Shown here one piece after another: positions 9,714 to 18,701 of a stretch of 64,000 bases of DNA (within the stretch, counting starts at the first letter, position 1; each line of letters starts with the position of its first letter). The notes under the pieces were generated by a model. It was not told the origin of the DNA. It saw only the letters and a program-made list of their open reading frames with translations, and did no database searches. Origin of the DNA: Paenibacillus sp. FSL A5-0031 (GTDB taxonomy: Bacteria > Bacillota > Bacilli > Paenibacillales > Paenibacillaceae). The stretch lies in contig NZ_MRTD01000022.1 in the NCBI RefSeq assembly GCF_001956295.1, positions 46,280 to 110,279 on the forward strand. Reading direction: 5' to 3'. The translations under genes and the position numbers were made by a program.

Positions 9714-9740
9714 AAAATACGCCATAAATGGCGTATTTTT
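9714..9740 (-). terminator. Terminator of the PhyH-family gene
   Basis: An AAAAATACGCC arm pairs with GGCGTATTTTT around an ATAAAT loop, and the arm itself supplies the T-run on either strand. On the minus strand it ends the transcript of the oxygenase gene at 9834; no plus-strand gene precedes it. Confidence 0.85.
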
Positions 9741-9833
9741 ATCATCTTATTAACGAAGTTTATAGTATTGATTATATACTTACTCTACTACAAAAGTATA
9801 GGCAGGCATCCTTTAACAGACGCCTCTCTTGCC

Positions 9834-10691
9834 TTACAATTCGCTTTTTGCAGTATACAATACAGGCCATGCTTCGCCCTCGTATATTTCTCCCTCTCTT
9901 CCGTTCATCATCTGTGCATTAAAATGATTATTGCCTTTAGCGTCGTATTTATATTTGGTTTCACCCGTCATGAGATGAACCGCCATCGAGCGGCGTGCTT
10001 GATCACTCGTATTAGGCCCGCTTCCATGAATGGTCAATGCATGATGAAAGCTTACTTGTCCAGCTTTCATAATAACAGGTACTGTTGAAAACTTTTCGTT
10101 TTCCGGAATGTCCATTGCTTGCTGCTGCTTCTCCAAATTTTGCTCGAAGAAATCATTTACATTCAACAAGCCCCACTTGTGGCTGCGCGGCACCATCTGC
10201 ATACAGCCATTCGATAGATCCACATCCGTAAATGCAACCCAAGCCGTAATGAGCGTCGGCCCCGCGCAGCATTGCCAGTAAGCGTAATCTTGGTGCCAGC
10301 CTACATTTGCTGTTTCCTTACCTGTACCTCTTCCTGGTTTATACAGCAGCTGATCATGAAACAACCTTATCGTTTCCGTCTCCATCAGAGCAGCGGCAAT
10401 TCCTCCGATCGTAGCGTTTACTGCTACGTTACGCAAAGTCAGATCTGACCAATGCGAATTATCTGTTTTCCTCAGAGCCCGCGGATTATCCTGTCCCTCC
10501 AGCCAATTGCATACCGGCGCTTTTCCAGTCTCGTATTCGCCGCGATATAGACGATCCTGATGTGCAACGATTTCCGCTAGCTCATCCTCAGAGAAAATAA
10601 TAGGCGAAATCCAGTAACCATTTTCAGAAAAAAATGTGACATCTTCTTGTGCAGGGAGACAATCTTTACGCAGTTGACCATTCATAGACAT
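9834..10691 (-). CDS. Phytanoyl-CoA dioxygenase (PhyH) family protein
   Basis: This 285-residue non-haem iron, 2-oxoglutarate-dependent oxygenase has an HxD iron motif in VGWHQDYAYW (H133, D135). The distal histidine is in LTIHGSGPN (H222), with an arginine some 11 residues later that would hold 2-oxoglutarate. I start at the ATG at 10691, which has GAGGTG six bases upstream; an in-frame ATG at 10709 lacks a good site. Members hydroxylate small molecules such as acyl-CoAs, ectoine or secondary metabolites, and the substrate cannot be inferred here. It diverges from an AraC-type regulator at 10848, which is its most likely controller. The UbiD-family gene lies downstream, separated by a terminator. 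Confidence 0.88.
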   Translation of the reverse strand: MSMNGQLRKDCLPAQEDVTFFSENGYWISPIIFSEDELAEIVAHQDRLYRGEYETGKAPVCNWLEGQDNPRALRKTDNSHWSDLTLRNVAVNATIGGIAAALMETETIRLFHDQLLYKPGRGTGKETANVGWHQDYAYWQCCAGPTLITAWVAFTDVDLSNGCMQMVPRSHKWGLLNVNDFFEQNLEKQQQAMDIPENEKFSTVPVIMKAGQVSFHHALTIHGSGPNTSDQARRSMAVHLMTGETKYKYDAKGNNHFNAQMMNGREGEIYEGEAWPVLYTAKSEL

Positions 10692-10805
10692 ATTATGCAC
10701 CTCATGCATTCATATTTTAAACATATGATCATTATAAACCGGTTAAAATACGTTGTATTTTGCAATTCCATGCATAGATTTAAAGTTCTTGATCATCATT
10801 GCTTG

Positions 10806-10833
10806 TTGTGATTTTGTGCTGAAAAGGTATAAT
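10806..10833 (+). promoter_or_regulatory. Candidate promoter of the AraC-type regulator gene
   Basis: TTGTGA (10806-10811), a 16-base spacer and a perfect TATAAT (10828-10833). Transcription would start near 10840. This leaves the GGAGGT at 10835-10840 largely untranscribed and favours translation from the ATG at 10872. Confidence 0.5.
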
Positions 10834-10847
10834 CGGAGGTAATTGTT

Positions 10848-11765
10848 TTGAAAAGGAGAAGAGGTCATCGCATGAAGGAAATTAAATCATTAAAGAACGA
10901 GGTACCCAAACAGCATCTTGTTATTGAGAACGAAAGTGAGTTTCGTATTGAATTGCCCTTCGATTCTGATGCGAGCCATATTTATTATCTCGGTGTGAAC
11001 CATTATGAAAACTGGAGCACATCGATTCATTATCATGATCATTTCGAATTGTGCTACGTGGATGAAGGGTACAGCCAGTACAAAATCGATAAAACGGTTT
11101 ATGAAATTGAGAAAGGCCAGCTCCTGCTTACTAAGCCTGAAGAAATTCATTTTGGATTAGCAGGAAAACATAAGCCTTTCAAGCTCTATTACATCGGGTT
11201 TAGGCTGGAGCGGCTACATTCCTTGTTTCCTGAATTTTACCGGATTGGACTTCAACGAATCGCTCATGATCAAGATAGCCGAGTAAAAGCACTATTCGAG
11301 CATATGATTACCGAAATTAAAAATAAAGCTTATTTAAGCTTGCCTATGGTGGAAGGGTTGTTTCAACAGCTGCTTGTGACGACGCTGCGAAATTTTCTTG
11401 ATCCAGCATTAGCAGCAGAGGCCCCTCCGAGGCCGCTTAACGACGCGATTACTGAAGTAATGAATCAGCTGCATCGTGAGGTTCGTTATAACTATGATCC
11501 CGAGCAGCTAGCGAAATCTATCCATATTAGCCGCTCCCATCTCGCAAGGGAATTCAAAAATGCCGTTGGCATTCCCCTTGGTGAATATATTCGTCACTTA
11601 TGCTTGGATAAAGCGAAGTCTGAGCTTCGAAGCACATCGAAAGCGATCTCGCAAATCGCAGAAGAGCTGCAATTCTCATCCATTCATACGTTTAGCATAT
11701 TTTTCAAACGATTTACAGGGCAAACGCCAACTCTCTATCGTCAATCTACAAAATCTAATCTATAA
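10848..11765 (+). CDS. AraC-family transcriptional regulator with N-terminal cupin
   Basis: This 305-residue protein has a cupin-like sensor half (about residues 40-170, with the metal/ligand-type run HYHDHFELCYV) and a C-terminal pair of helix-turn-helix motifs ending in FTGQTPTLYR. It probably senses a small ligand and controls the divergent PhyH-family gene. The start is uncertain. A TTG at 10848 has a perfect GGAGGT seven bases upstream, but a consensus TATAAT at 10828-10833 would begin the transcript at about the same place. If that promoter is used, the ATG at 10872 (behind AGAGGT) is the true start and the protein is eight residues shorter. Confidence 0.9.
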   Translation: MKRRRGHRMKEIKSLKNEVPKQHLVIENESEFRIELPFDSDASHIYYLGVNHYENWSTSIHYHDHFELCYVDEGYSQYKIDKTVYEIEKGQLLLTKPEEIHFGLAGKHKPFKLYYIGFRLERLHSLFPEFYRIGLQRIAHDQDSRVKALFEHMITEIKNKAYLSLPMVEGLFQQLLVTTLRNFLDPALAAEAPPRPLNDAITEVMNQLHREVRYNYDPEQLAKSIHISRSHLAREFKNAVGIPLGEYIRHLCLDKAKSELRSTSKAISQIAEELQFSSIHTFSIFFKRFTGQTPTLYRQSTKSNL

Positions 11766-11867
11766 ATAAATGCAGGACTTTTAATCTCATGTCCAGCCCA
11801 AAGAAGCCTTCCCATCGGCATGACAGGAAAGCTCCATCTGGATAAATAAAAGGGACAGCATACAAGT

Positions 11868-12911
11868 TTATTTCATCCTTACACTATAAAACCTCATTGC
11901 ACGAGGCACTCCCTTGATTTCTAATTTGCCTGCGTAAATAAGCTCGCGCAATCTAAATTCAAAATATTGATCCCCTACATATTGTTCACAGTAGCCGAGT
12001 GCCTGTCCGACTACTCTGGCAGCTTTAATAAATTCGCCTTTAGGCTTTTCACTCAGCAGCTGCTCTACCGTCTCTAATAAATAGGCATCAAAATAATGTT
12101 CGTCAACGCCAACCAGTTTGTTGTCGTGCCAAATGCGCAGCACCTCTTGCTGCTCGGCAAGCGTTAACCATTCACGCTCCAGCTGCTCTCTTGTTTCACG
12201 GGATAACGGACCATTTTCCTCCGACTCGCCAAATACAGCCTGCAGCTTTTCTATCGGAACTTCTCCTAAATGAATATAATCGATAAATCTATCCGGTGTA
12301 TTAAACCTTCTGCTGCAAGCATCCTCCGCATTAAAAACAAAAACCTTATTCAAGCAATTTCTGAGCAAATAAATGGTATAGCGCAAACCAGCATAATCAT
12401 GAGCATTGTTACCAACCCAAAGTACAATGGAGGCTTCTGCTGGAATTTGGGCAATTATACTTTTAGGATAAACTTCCTCTTCTACATCATCTTCTGGACT
12501 ATCGTAGCCATTATTAATATGATCTCTCAGCCATTCGTATCTTTTCTTTCTTCCCTCCTCCTCATGAAGCTGCCAAATCGGTCCTATCGAGTATCTGTCA
12601 TTAAATGAGACAACTTTGTTTGTATCCGATAATCCCATCTGCTTTACTGCATATCTCAAACTACCAGCAGCTGAGTCCCCAAATAAAATATGAATCTTAG
12701 CGGCGTCTGCACTCCATTCTCCAGTCTTCTCATTGTTTTGAGCAAGGAGCAAATCATCGTAAAATCCCTTCAAGTTATGGAAGATATTCTCTTCCAATTG
12801 TTTATTTCCGTTAGCTAAATCAATTTGAAACATAACCAGCTTAAGAGCCGTCCTTACATCCTCCGATGACAGCTCATCGATCACATTACGTATTTCCATC
12901 ACTTTTTTCAA
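11868..12911 (-). CDS. DUF1835/DUF3658 domain protein
   Basis: This roughly 347-residue protein has a central DUF1835 block, recognisable from IHILFGDSAAGSL and a following FNDRYSIGPI motif. The C-terminal part fits the usual partner domain DUF3658. The family is common in Bacilli and has no established biochemical role. The best start is a TTG at 12911, nine bases after AGGAG; a TTG at 12920 overlaps that site and an ATG lies at 12899. It follows a GNAT gene by about 50 bases on the same strand, so the two are probably co-transcribed. No signal peptide or membrane segment is present, so it is cytoplasmic. Confidence 0.8.
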   Translation of the reverse strand: MKKVMEIRNVIDELSSEDVRTALKLVMFQIDLANGNKQLEENIFHNLKGFYDDLLLAQNNEKTGEWSADAAKIHILFGDSAAGSLRYAVKQMGLSDTNKVVSFNDRYSIGPIWQLHEEEGRKKRYEWLRDHINNGYDSPEDDVEEEVYPKSIIAQIPAEASIVLWVGNNAHDYAGLRYTIYLLRNCLNKVFVFNAEDACSRRFNTPDRFIDYIHLGEVPIEKLQAVFGESEENGPLSRETREQLEREWLTLAEQQEVLRIWHDNKLVGVDEHYFDAYLLETVEQLLSEKPKGEFIKAARVVGQALGYCEQYVGDQYFEFRLRELIYAGKLEIKGVPRAMRFYSVRMK

Positions 12912-12967
12912 AATGTTCAACTCCTGTTCTTCACTTTTTACTAATCAATAAAGCGATCTTCATTCCT

Positions 12968-13738
12968 TTATTTTGGTGATACACATGGATAAGAATAAGC
13001 CAGAAGATCAAAGCCCCTTTTCTTCAAAATAGGAAGACTCATCGGACTAGCATCTACCGTCAGCAAGCGAAATCCATTTTCCCAAGCTGCCTGTGCTCGT
13101 ACAGCAAGTAAAGAAGTATACATCCCTTTGTTTCGATAAGCCGACAAGGTTGACCCGCCCCATAAGCTTCCAAAGGAAGTTCCATTATGCAAATACATCC
13201 AAGCTGCACTGACTGCTTTTCCATCTTCATAAGCTGCATAGATAAACAGGCTATCCGGATCATTTTTCAGATTTCGTATTAATTCCTCTCCAAGCTCGCG
13301 ATGTGATTCTCCCCAAATTTCTTCTTCCAGTAAGACGATGTCATTGATTCCTGCTTCATCGGCGATTCGAATGATAGAGGATGGAATTTCACAGGATAAC
13401 ATAAAATCACCTTCTGTTAGCTGCATAACCATCAATCCCTCGGGATCTCCAATCGTAAATCCATGCTCACTAAGCTTATCCTTTAAATTGGCAGGCTGAT
13501 CGTAGTCATATAGCTTCCACTCAAACCGCTGATCCAATTGCTTAAAGTAAGATAGCTGCTCATTAATCGCATGTTGAACCGTTTCATTTGTTAATGCTGA
13601 GTAGGTTACATAACCTTCACCGCCTGTAAGGGAAACCTGCCTTATCAGTCCACCTTCTTCTTCACGGCGAAAGCCAGCAATGGTCTGATCTATCCGTTGT
13701 TCCTTATTAAACAATGCTATAAGCTGTTCTTTATTCAT
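12968..13738 (-). CDS. GNAT-family N-acetyltransferase
   Basis: This 256-residue protein has a divergent N-terminal half and a C-terminal GNAT domain. The acetyl-CoA pyrophosphate-binding loop is seen in STLSAYRNKGMYTSLLAVRA, and the final strand region LPILKKRGFDLL is typical. The overall shape (an N-terminal GNAT-like domain plus a catalytic one) is common in Bacillales proteins of unknown substrate. It is the first gene of a likely two-gene unit with the DUF1835 protein. The substrate is not predictable. Confidence 0.85.
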   Translation of the reverse strand: MNKEQLIALFNKEQRIDQTIAGFRREEEGGLIRQVSLTGGEGYVTYSALTNETVQHAINEQLSYFKQLDQRFEWKLYDYDQPANLKDKLSEHGFTIGDPEGLMVMQLTEGDFMLSCEIPSSIIRIADEAGINDIVLLEEEIWGESHRELGEELIRNLKNDPDSLFIYAAYEDGKAVSAAWMYLHNGTSFGSLWGGSTLSAYRNKGMYTSLLAVRAQAAWENGFRLLTVDASPMSLPILKKRGFDLLAYSYPCVSPK

Positions 13739-13852
13739 CGAATGCCTCCGTCGTCCATTTGTCTTACCGTCTTACTTAGGTACGTGACTGCCGGCTAAAA
13801 AGATTCATGTCCGTCTTGATCAGTATGCCATAATGAAAGACCAATCAGCAAA

Positions 13853-13893
13853 ACAAAACGAGCCTATAGTATGATTACTATGGCTCGTTTTGT
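13853..13893 (-). terminator. Terminator at the end of the beta-glucan locus
   Basis: Long near-perfect arms (ACAAAACGAGCC pairing with GGCTCGTTTTGT, extended by TATAGTA/TACTATG) flank a short TGAT loop. On the minus strand it is followed by TTTTGC. It lies 53 bases beyond the GH2 stop codon and ends the roughly 16-kb transcription direction. Confidence 0.8.
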
Positions 13894-13945
13894 TAGTTTT
13901 TGACTGAAAGTCTAACACCCTGTATAAAAAAGCTGCTTCTTATAT

Positions 13946-15973
13946 TTATTGTGATTCACGATTTGGTAGATGAATAAACCCACCCTCGAATGCGGTGTAC
14001 CTAGCATAATCCAGACTCAGCGCTTCTCCAACCGGCTTCATCGTCTTTCTATCCATATGATAGATCCCGAATGTATCAATCCAATTATTATGGTTCACGT
14101 ACCAGTCATACATAATCCAGAAATCGATGCCAACAAGAAAACCATCACTTCTCAGCTGGGCCTCTCCATCTTCAGATATGACCGCTCGCTCCATCAGCGC
14201 CTGCAGCGTTTCCTTATAGGTTTTCAGCTGCTCTGCCGCCATCGTATCCTGATCAGAGGACCAGTGGCCAAACTCGGTATTCCATATCGGCTTGTCCGGC
14301 CAAAGCTCATGCGCTTTTTGCAGAAAGTCTTTTGTGCCTTCATAATACGTACTGCCATGGAATATGCCAAAATACATCGTCCAGCCCGCCACATCCAGCG
14401 GCTCCATGGAAGGATCATGCCCACCTGGCTGATCTGCTGCCGCACTTTGGGTCGTGAGACGTCCATCCGCATAATTTTCCTTCAGGTCGTTTACTAAACG
14501 TTTGTTGTAAACCGTTCGCAGCTCTACCTCAACGGATTCATTTTGCGTGCTCCACATGAGAACGGAAGGCGAGTTGTATTGGGAGAAAATCATCTCCCTC
14601 CACATTTGATCGGAAAGCCGCTTTTGCTCCTGTGCCTCAAAATGCTCACGAGTGAATTGCCAAAGCGGAATTTCACTGACGGTTGCAAGTCCGAGCCGAT
14701 CCGTCAATAACGATGTGTATACATGGTTTGGGTAATGTGCCGTTCTAACGAAATTAACATGCATGGACTGCTTCATTTGAACCAAGTCATCTCGGATTTG
14801 CTTCCACGTCGCAGAACGCCCTGTATCCGGCCATTCTTCATGGCGAGCAACGCCGGCAAGAAAGGCCGGGCGTCCATTCAACAGCAGCTTGGTACCTTCC
14901 GTCGTAACTGTACGTATGCCAAACTGCGACGCATAACGATCCAACTGGGCAGTACGATCCCCATATACAACTGCAAATTCCGCTACATACAGCTCTGGCT
15001 GCCAAAATGCCCATAAGCGAGGCTCTTGAATATAGACTATCGCTTCCATCACCTTCGTCTCATAAGGAGCCAGCGCTTCCGTCCAGTTTAAATCGCCCGT
15101 CCATCTTGTTTGCTTCCCTTTAATATCTGCTGCGAGAGGTGAATTTAAGAATGCATCGGCTTCATGATCCACATCAAAAATTTGCCCGCTAACGTTCACC
15201 TCTACAGCATCTGCTCCACGGTTTTCCAGAACTACACTAAACTTTACACGCCCCTCAATATCGAGCGGTACGATGTTTACTCTTGGTATATGGCATTTGG
15301 CAGTTCCGCTAATGTATAGGTCATGGATCACACCGGTGTAGTTAAAAAAATCCGTTCCAGGTGTTGCCGGTATGATATCCGCTCGGCTTCCCCAAGGCGG
15401 ATTATCGATTCGAAGCACAATCGTGTTCGCTTCACCAATCTTCACAAAAGGCGTCAAATCAAGTGCAAAAGGGGTAAAGCCACCCTCATGATAGCCAACC
15501 CACTGCCCATTGACCCAAACGTCAGCTACATAGCTAATCGCGAGCGCACGCAGTGTAACTGCTTTATTTGCCCATGCTGCATCGAGACAGAACGTACGAC
15601 GATACCATACGCCGTCTTGATACGTTTCGCTGGAGCCTGCTTCCTCTTTCCCGCGAATTTCATTTTCCGGAAAGGGCAGCTGACGCTGCGCCCAAGCAGA
15701 ATCATCAAAGTCGACTTCAGTACGGCCGCCAGCTTCAAGGAGGACGTGCTCGAACCACCGATCATTGCGCTCGGACAATGAGAAATCATGATCCGCAGCA
15801 AATCTTTCTTTCTTCCACATGCCCTTCAAGTCAAGCTTCAAACGCTGCTGCGCATCAAATGACGGTACAGGAATGCCATTTTGAAACGGAACTGCCACTC
15901 CGCTTACCTCGCGCAGTTCCATCGTCGTTTGAATCATGTTCATCTTTTCTTGCTGTACCAAACGAAGATCCAT
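13946..15973 (-). CDS. Glycoside hydrolase family 2 (beta-galactosidase/glucosidase-like)
   Basis: A retaining exo-glycosidase of 675 residues. The N-terminal sugar-binding jelly-roll ends near WVNGQWVGYHEGGF, an Ig-like domain follows, and the C-terminal TIM barrel carries the acid/base glutamate in WSTQNES (E479) and the nucleophile in IWNTEFGHW (E567). The start is the ATG at 15973 behind GGAGGAG; the frame is open upstream, but only by overlap with the GH16 gene. No signal peptide is seen, so it acts in the cytoplasm on imported oligosaccharides. It is the last gene of the locus, 31 bases after GH16. The bond it cleaves is unknown: GH2 covers beta-galactosidases, mannosidases, glucuronidases and some beta-glucosidases, and context suggests a beta-glucan fragment. 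Confidence 0.88.
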   Translation of the reverse strand: MDLRLVQQEKMNMIQTTMELREVSGVAVPFQNGIPVPSFDAQQRLKLDLKGMWKKERFAADHDFSLSERNDRWFEHVLLEAGGRTEVDFDDSAWAQRQLPFPENEIRGKEEAGSSETYQDGVWYRRTFCLDAAWANKAVTLRALAISYVADVWVNGQWVGYHEGGFTPFALDLTPFVKIGEANTIVLRIDNPPWGSRADIIPATPGTDFFNYTGVIHDLYISGTAKCHIPRVNIVPLDIEGRVKFSVVLENRGADAVEVNVSGQIFDVDHEADAFLNSPLAADIKGKQTRWTGDLNWTEALAPYETKVMEAIVYIQEPRLWAFWQPELYVAEFAVVYGDRTAQLDRYASQFGIRTVTTEGTKLLLNGRPAFLAGVARHEEWPDTGRSATWKQIRDDLVQMKQSMHVNFVRTAHYPNHVYTSLLTDRLGLATVSEIPLWQFTREHFEAQEQKRLSDQMWREMIFSQYNSPSVLMWSTQNESVEVELRTVYNKRLVNDLKENYADGRLTTQSAAADQPGGHDPSMEPLDVAGWTMYFGIFHGSTYYEGTKDFLQKAHELWPDKPIWNTEFGHWSSDQDTMAAEQLKTYKETLQALMERAVISEDGEAQLRSDGFLVGIDFWIMYDWYVNHNNWIDTFGIYHMDRKTMKPVGEALSLDYARYTAFEGGFIHLPNRESQ

Positions 15974-16004
15974 CGGTTTCTCCTCCAATTCACATCTATC
16001 ATTC

Positions 16005-16877
16005 CTATTTCGCTGTATCGTTTGCCGTCTCATAATTTCCGTCTGCCGGCTGATACACCCGAACGTACTCCAGCTCGAATGTTTGCGGGAAAACCGTCGT
16101 CTCATCTGGATAACCCGGCCAATTGCCGCCAACGGCCAAATTCAGCTGCAAGAAAAACGCACGATCGAAAGGTGCAGGGAATGGCTCGTTATCCGCAGCC
16201 TCATCCTTGCGCGTGAACCATGTCGTCGTCTGATAAAACTCCTTATCGTCGACGTACCACTTCATCCCGCTTGGCGTCCATTCTAGAGCAAAGTCATGAA
16301 ACGCTTCTGCGAACGTTCCTTCTTCCAGACTTACTTTCCCGCCTCTATAAATGTGAGGATTACCCATATGCAAAGTACCATGCACCTGCTCAGGCTCGTG
16401 TCCAAGATACTCCATAATGTCAATCTCGCCGCTGCTTGGCCAGCCGCCGTATTTCTCCATGTCCGTCGGCATCATCCATATGGCAGGCCACATACCTTTG
16501 CCAAGCGGCATCTTAGCCCGGAACTCGAACCGGCCGTACGTCCAATCCGCATGGCCCTCCGTAATTAATTTCGCGGACGTATACGGCTTGCCCCCATGCT
16601 CCTGCTTCAACGCTTTGATGACTAGCTTGCCGTCTTCAATATAAGAGTTTGCCGCATCCTCTGTATAAAACTGATCTTCATTATTCCCGAAGCCTGATCC
16701 TCCGGTTACATGCTTCCACTTGGTCTTATCGATTTCTTTGCCGTCAAACTCATCGTTCCATACGAGCTTCCACCCATTTTTCTGCTGCGGAGCTTCTTTT
16801 TTATTACCCATGCTGCACCCCATTATAAATAAGATAATTGCTAGAAAAATACTCGAAATCTTGAAAAGTCTCTTCAC
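16005..16877 (-). CDS. GH16 beta-glucanase lipoprotein (laminarinase-like)
   Basis: This 290-residue surface lipoprotein has a basic start, a hydrophobic core and the lipobox IMGC with Cys21. The GH16 domain follows from about residue 35 (LVWNDEFDG). Its catalytic EIDIME motif places the nucleophile at E151, helper D153 and acid/base E156. The SSGEIDIMEYLG form with methionine is the laminarinase/beta-1,3-glucanase type; lichenases lack that extra residue. It should cut beta-1,3- or mixed-linkage glucans endo-wise at the cell surface. The start is GTG (16877) behind GGAGGAG, 14 bases after the last permease. Position between transporter and GH2 fits a degrade-import-digest pathway. Confidence 0.93.
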   Translation of the reverse strand: MKRLFKISSIFLAIILFIMGCSMGNKKEAPQQKNGWKLVWNDEFDGKEIDKTKWKHVTGGSGFGNNEDQFYTEDAANSYIEDGKLVIKALKQEHGGKPYTSAKLITEGHADWTYGRFEFRAKMPLGKGMWPAIWMMPTDMEKYGGWPSSGEIDIMEYLGHEPEQVHGTLHMGNPHIYRGGKVSLEEGTFAEAFHDFALEWTPSGMKWYVDDKEFYQTTTWFTRKDEAADNEPFPAPFDRAFFLQLNLAVGGNWPGYPDETTVFPQTFELEYVRVYQPADGNYETANDTAK

Positions 16878-16891
16878 CCAAGCTCCTCCTC

Positions 16892-17827
16892 TTACTCACC
16901 GGTAATACCAGCCCGATCAACGCCTTCCACAAACCAGCGCTGAAGCACAAAGTAGAGAATGAGCAGCGGTGCGATCGTCAGCAGCGTTCCAGCCAGCTTA
17001 ATCGCTTCGTTCAACTGACTGCCAGGAGTGCCCGGCGGGTATACCTTATTGTAGCTGTCCGTAAACTTTTGCAGCTCCAGCGGCAATATGGTCAGCTCGT
17101 TTCCGAAATAAAGACCTGCTAAATACGTTTCATTCCAGTACCATACAAACGAGAATAGAAATACGATAATGATTGCAGGAAGAGCCATAGGAACGGCTAC
17201 GCGATAAAAGATTTTCAAGCTGCCCGCTCCATCAATTTCTGCAGCCTCCTCCAGCACATCCGGTATGCTTCTAAAAAACTGATAAAAAATGAGAATAAAC
17301 AATGCGCTTTTTAGTCCTTGCCCGAGAATGGCCGGATATATAAACGTCTCCAGCGAGCCGAGCAGCCCGTATTGCTTAAATAAAAGGTACGTCGGCATCA
17401 TCGTAATTTGCGGCGGGATAACAAAGGTTACGAGCATAAGCACGAACAATATCTTTTTAAAAGGAAACTCGAATCGAGCAAAGCCATAACCGATAACGCC
17501 CGCCGATATCGTTTGCAGCAAGGCCGGAAGGCCTGCCACCCCAATCGTTTGCAAAAGTGTTTTTTCATAATCGAGCACGTTCAGCGCCTTCGAATAATTC
17601 TCGACATACAGCGTTGATGGAATCCACTTGATCATGGAGTTAACCAAATCGTCCAAGCTCATGAAGCTGTTCACCAGCATAAATAACATCGGATACAAAT
17701 AGACAAAGCCGATCGCAATCAGAAGGAGATATACTACAGCCTTGAACACAAATCCGTCGTTTTCTCCCATGCCGAACAACAGCTTACGGACTTTGCTCGC
17801 AGCGACTAACGTCTGTCTTTTCCACAT
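16892..17827 (-). CDS. Carbohydrate ABC transporter permease, pair B second subunit
   Basis: This 311-residue CUT1 permease has six membrane segments and an EAA loop reading LEEAAEIDGAG, followed by FYRVAVPM. A strong AAGGAGGAG site precedes the ATG. It differs from pair A at 22994-24766, so it belongs to a second, complete heterodimer with the permease at 17841. The insertion KFTDSYNKVYPPG before the last segments is an extra outer loop. The two genes lie 13 bases apart. The ATPase is not encoded nearby. Confidence 0.92.
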   Translation of the reverse strand: MWKRQTLVAASKVRKLLFGMGENDGFVFKAVVYLLLIAIGFVYLYPMLFMLVNSFMSLDDLVNSMIKWIPSTLYVENYSKALNVLDYEKTLLQTIGVAGLPALLQTISAGVIGYGFARFEFPFKKILFVLMLVTFVIPPQITMMPTYLLFKQYGLLGSLETFIYPAILGQGLKSALFILIFYQFFRSIPDVLEEAAEIDGAGSLKIFYRVAVPMALPAIIIVFLFSFVWYWNETYLAGLYFGNELTILPLELQKFTDSYNKVYPPGTPGSQLNEAIKLAGTLLTIAPLLILYFVLQRWFVEGVDRAGITGE

Positions 17828-17840
17828 GCAGCTCTCCTCC

Positions 17841-18701
17841 TTATCGTTTCTTCATTCTGAGCAGTCCAGTCCATATCGCAAGCACGATCATGATAATGAT
17901 GAAATATATCCATGCAATCGCGGTAGCGTAACCGAATCCGGTAATGGTGCTGAACATATTGTTTTTGATCAGAATAATAATTTCATTAAGCGCGAATGTC
18001 GAAACGTAAACGATCGTATAGATTACATTTACGATCACGAGCGGCATAAGCACAGGCAGCGTCACTTTCCAGAAGGACTCCCATGCAGACGCGCCATCGA
18101 TGCGAGCCGCTTCATACATGGATCGGTCTACCTTTTGCAGCCCTGCTAGGAAAATAAGAATTTGAACGCCGGAGAACCAGAGGACCATAATGATTTGCTT
18201 AAACAAATACAGAATAGGCTCCGCAATAATTGGGCTCAAGCTGTTCTCAATCATCGTGAACATGCCGTACTGCTCTATATTCGGAATGGAGGACGCACCC
18301 TGGCTAAGCAGCTCGTTAATGACCGGCCCGCTTGTTATAATGACTGGCAGGAAAAATATCGTCCGAAACATGCCGCGAAATTTGATCTTCTGATTGATTA
18401 ATAGAGCAATGATCAATGAAAAAACGATAATGATCGGTACGTTCAGCATCATTTCCATAACATAATTCAATATTTTCTCTACAAATACGGGGTCGGAGAA
18501 AAATGCATAATTGAAATTTTCAAAGCCAATATACTTTGTTTTCACGCCGACAGGTGTAATTTTCACTTGATGAAAGCTTAGAAATAAGGAGTACAGCATC
18601 GGATATAAAGTGAAAACAAAAAATCCTACGATCCATGGCGACACAAACGCCAGTCCGATAATCGCCTTTCTACGTTTGTTGGTCATTATGATTTTGGCCA
18701 T
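17841..18701 (-). CDS. Carbohydrate ABC transporter permease, pair B first subunit
   Basis: This 286-residue permease opens with the typical FVSPWIVGFFVFTLYPM first helix and has the EAA-loop block YEAARIDGAS. Its ATG overlaps the DUF5696 stop codon by one base (TGATG), with GAGGTG upstream, so translation is coupled. That coupling suggests the DUF5696 protein is made in fixed ratio with this importer. It pairs with the permease at 16892. Confidence 0.92.
   Translation of the reverse strand: MAKIIMTNKRRKAIIGLAFVSPWIVGFFVFTLYPMLYSLFLSFHQVKITPVGVKTKYIGFENFNYAFFSDPVFVEKILNYVMEMMLNVPIIIVFSLIIALLINQKIKFRGMFRTIFFLPVIITSGPVINELLSQGASSIPNIEQYGMFTMIENSLSPIIAEPILYLFKQIIMVLWFSGVQILIFLAGLQKVDRSMYEAARIDGASAWESFWKVTLPVLMPLVIVNVIYTIVYVSTFALNEIIILIKNNMFSTITGFGYATAIAWIYFIIIMIVLAIWTGLLRMKKR

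Noticed and set aside
9606..10088. A 160-codon plus-strand frame running into the PhyH-family gene
   Set aside because: It crosses a terminator and overlaps the oxygenase gene; the product is low-complexity hydrophobic and has no ribosome site.
15971..16132. N-terminal extension of the GH2 gene by 53 codons
   Set aside because: It overlaps the end of the GH16 gene, its residues are arginine-rich and unlike GH2 starts, and a strong GGAGGAG site marks the ATG at 15973.
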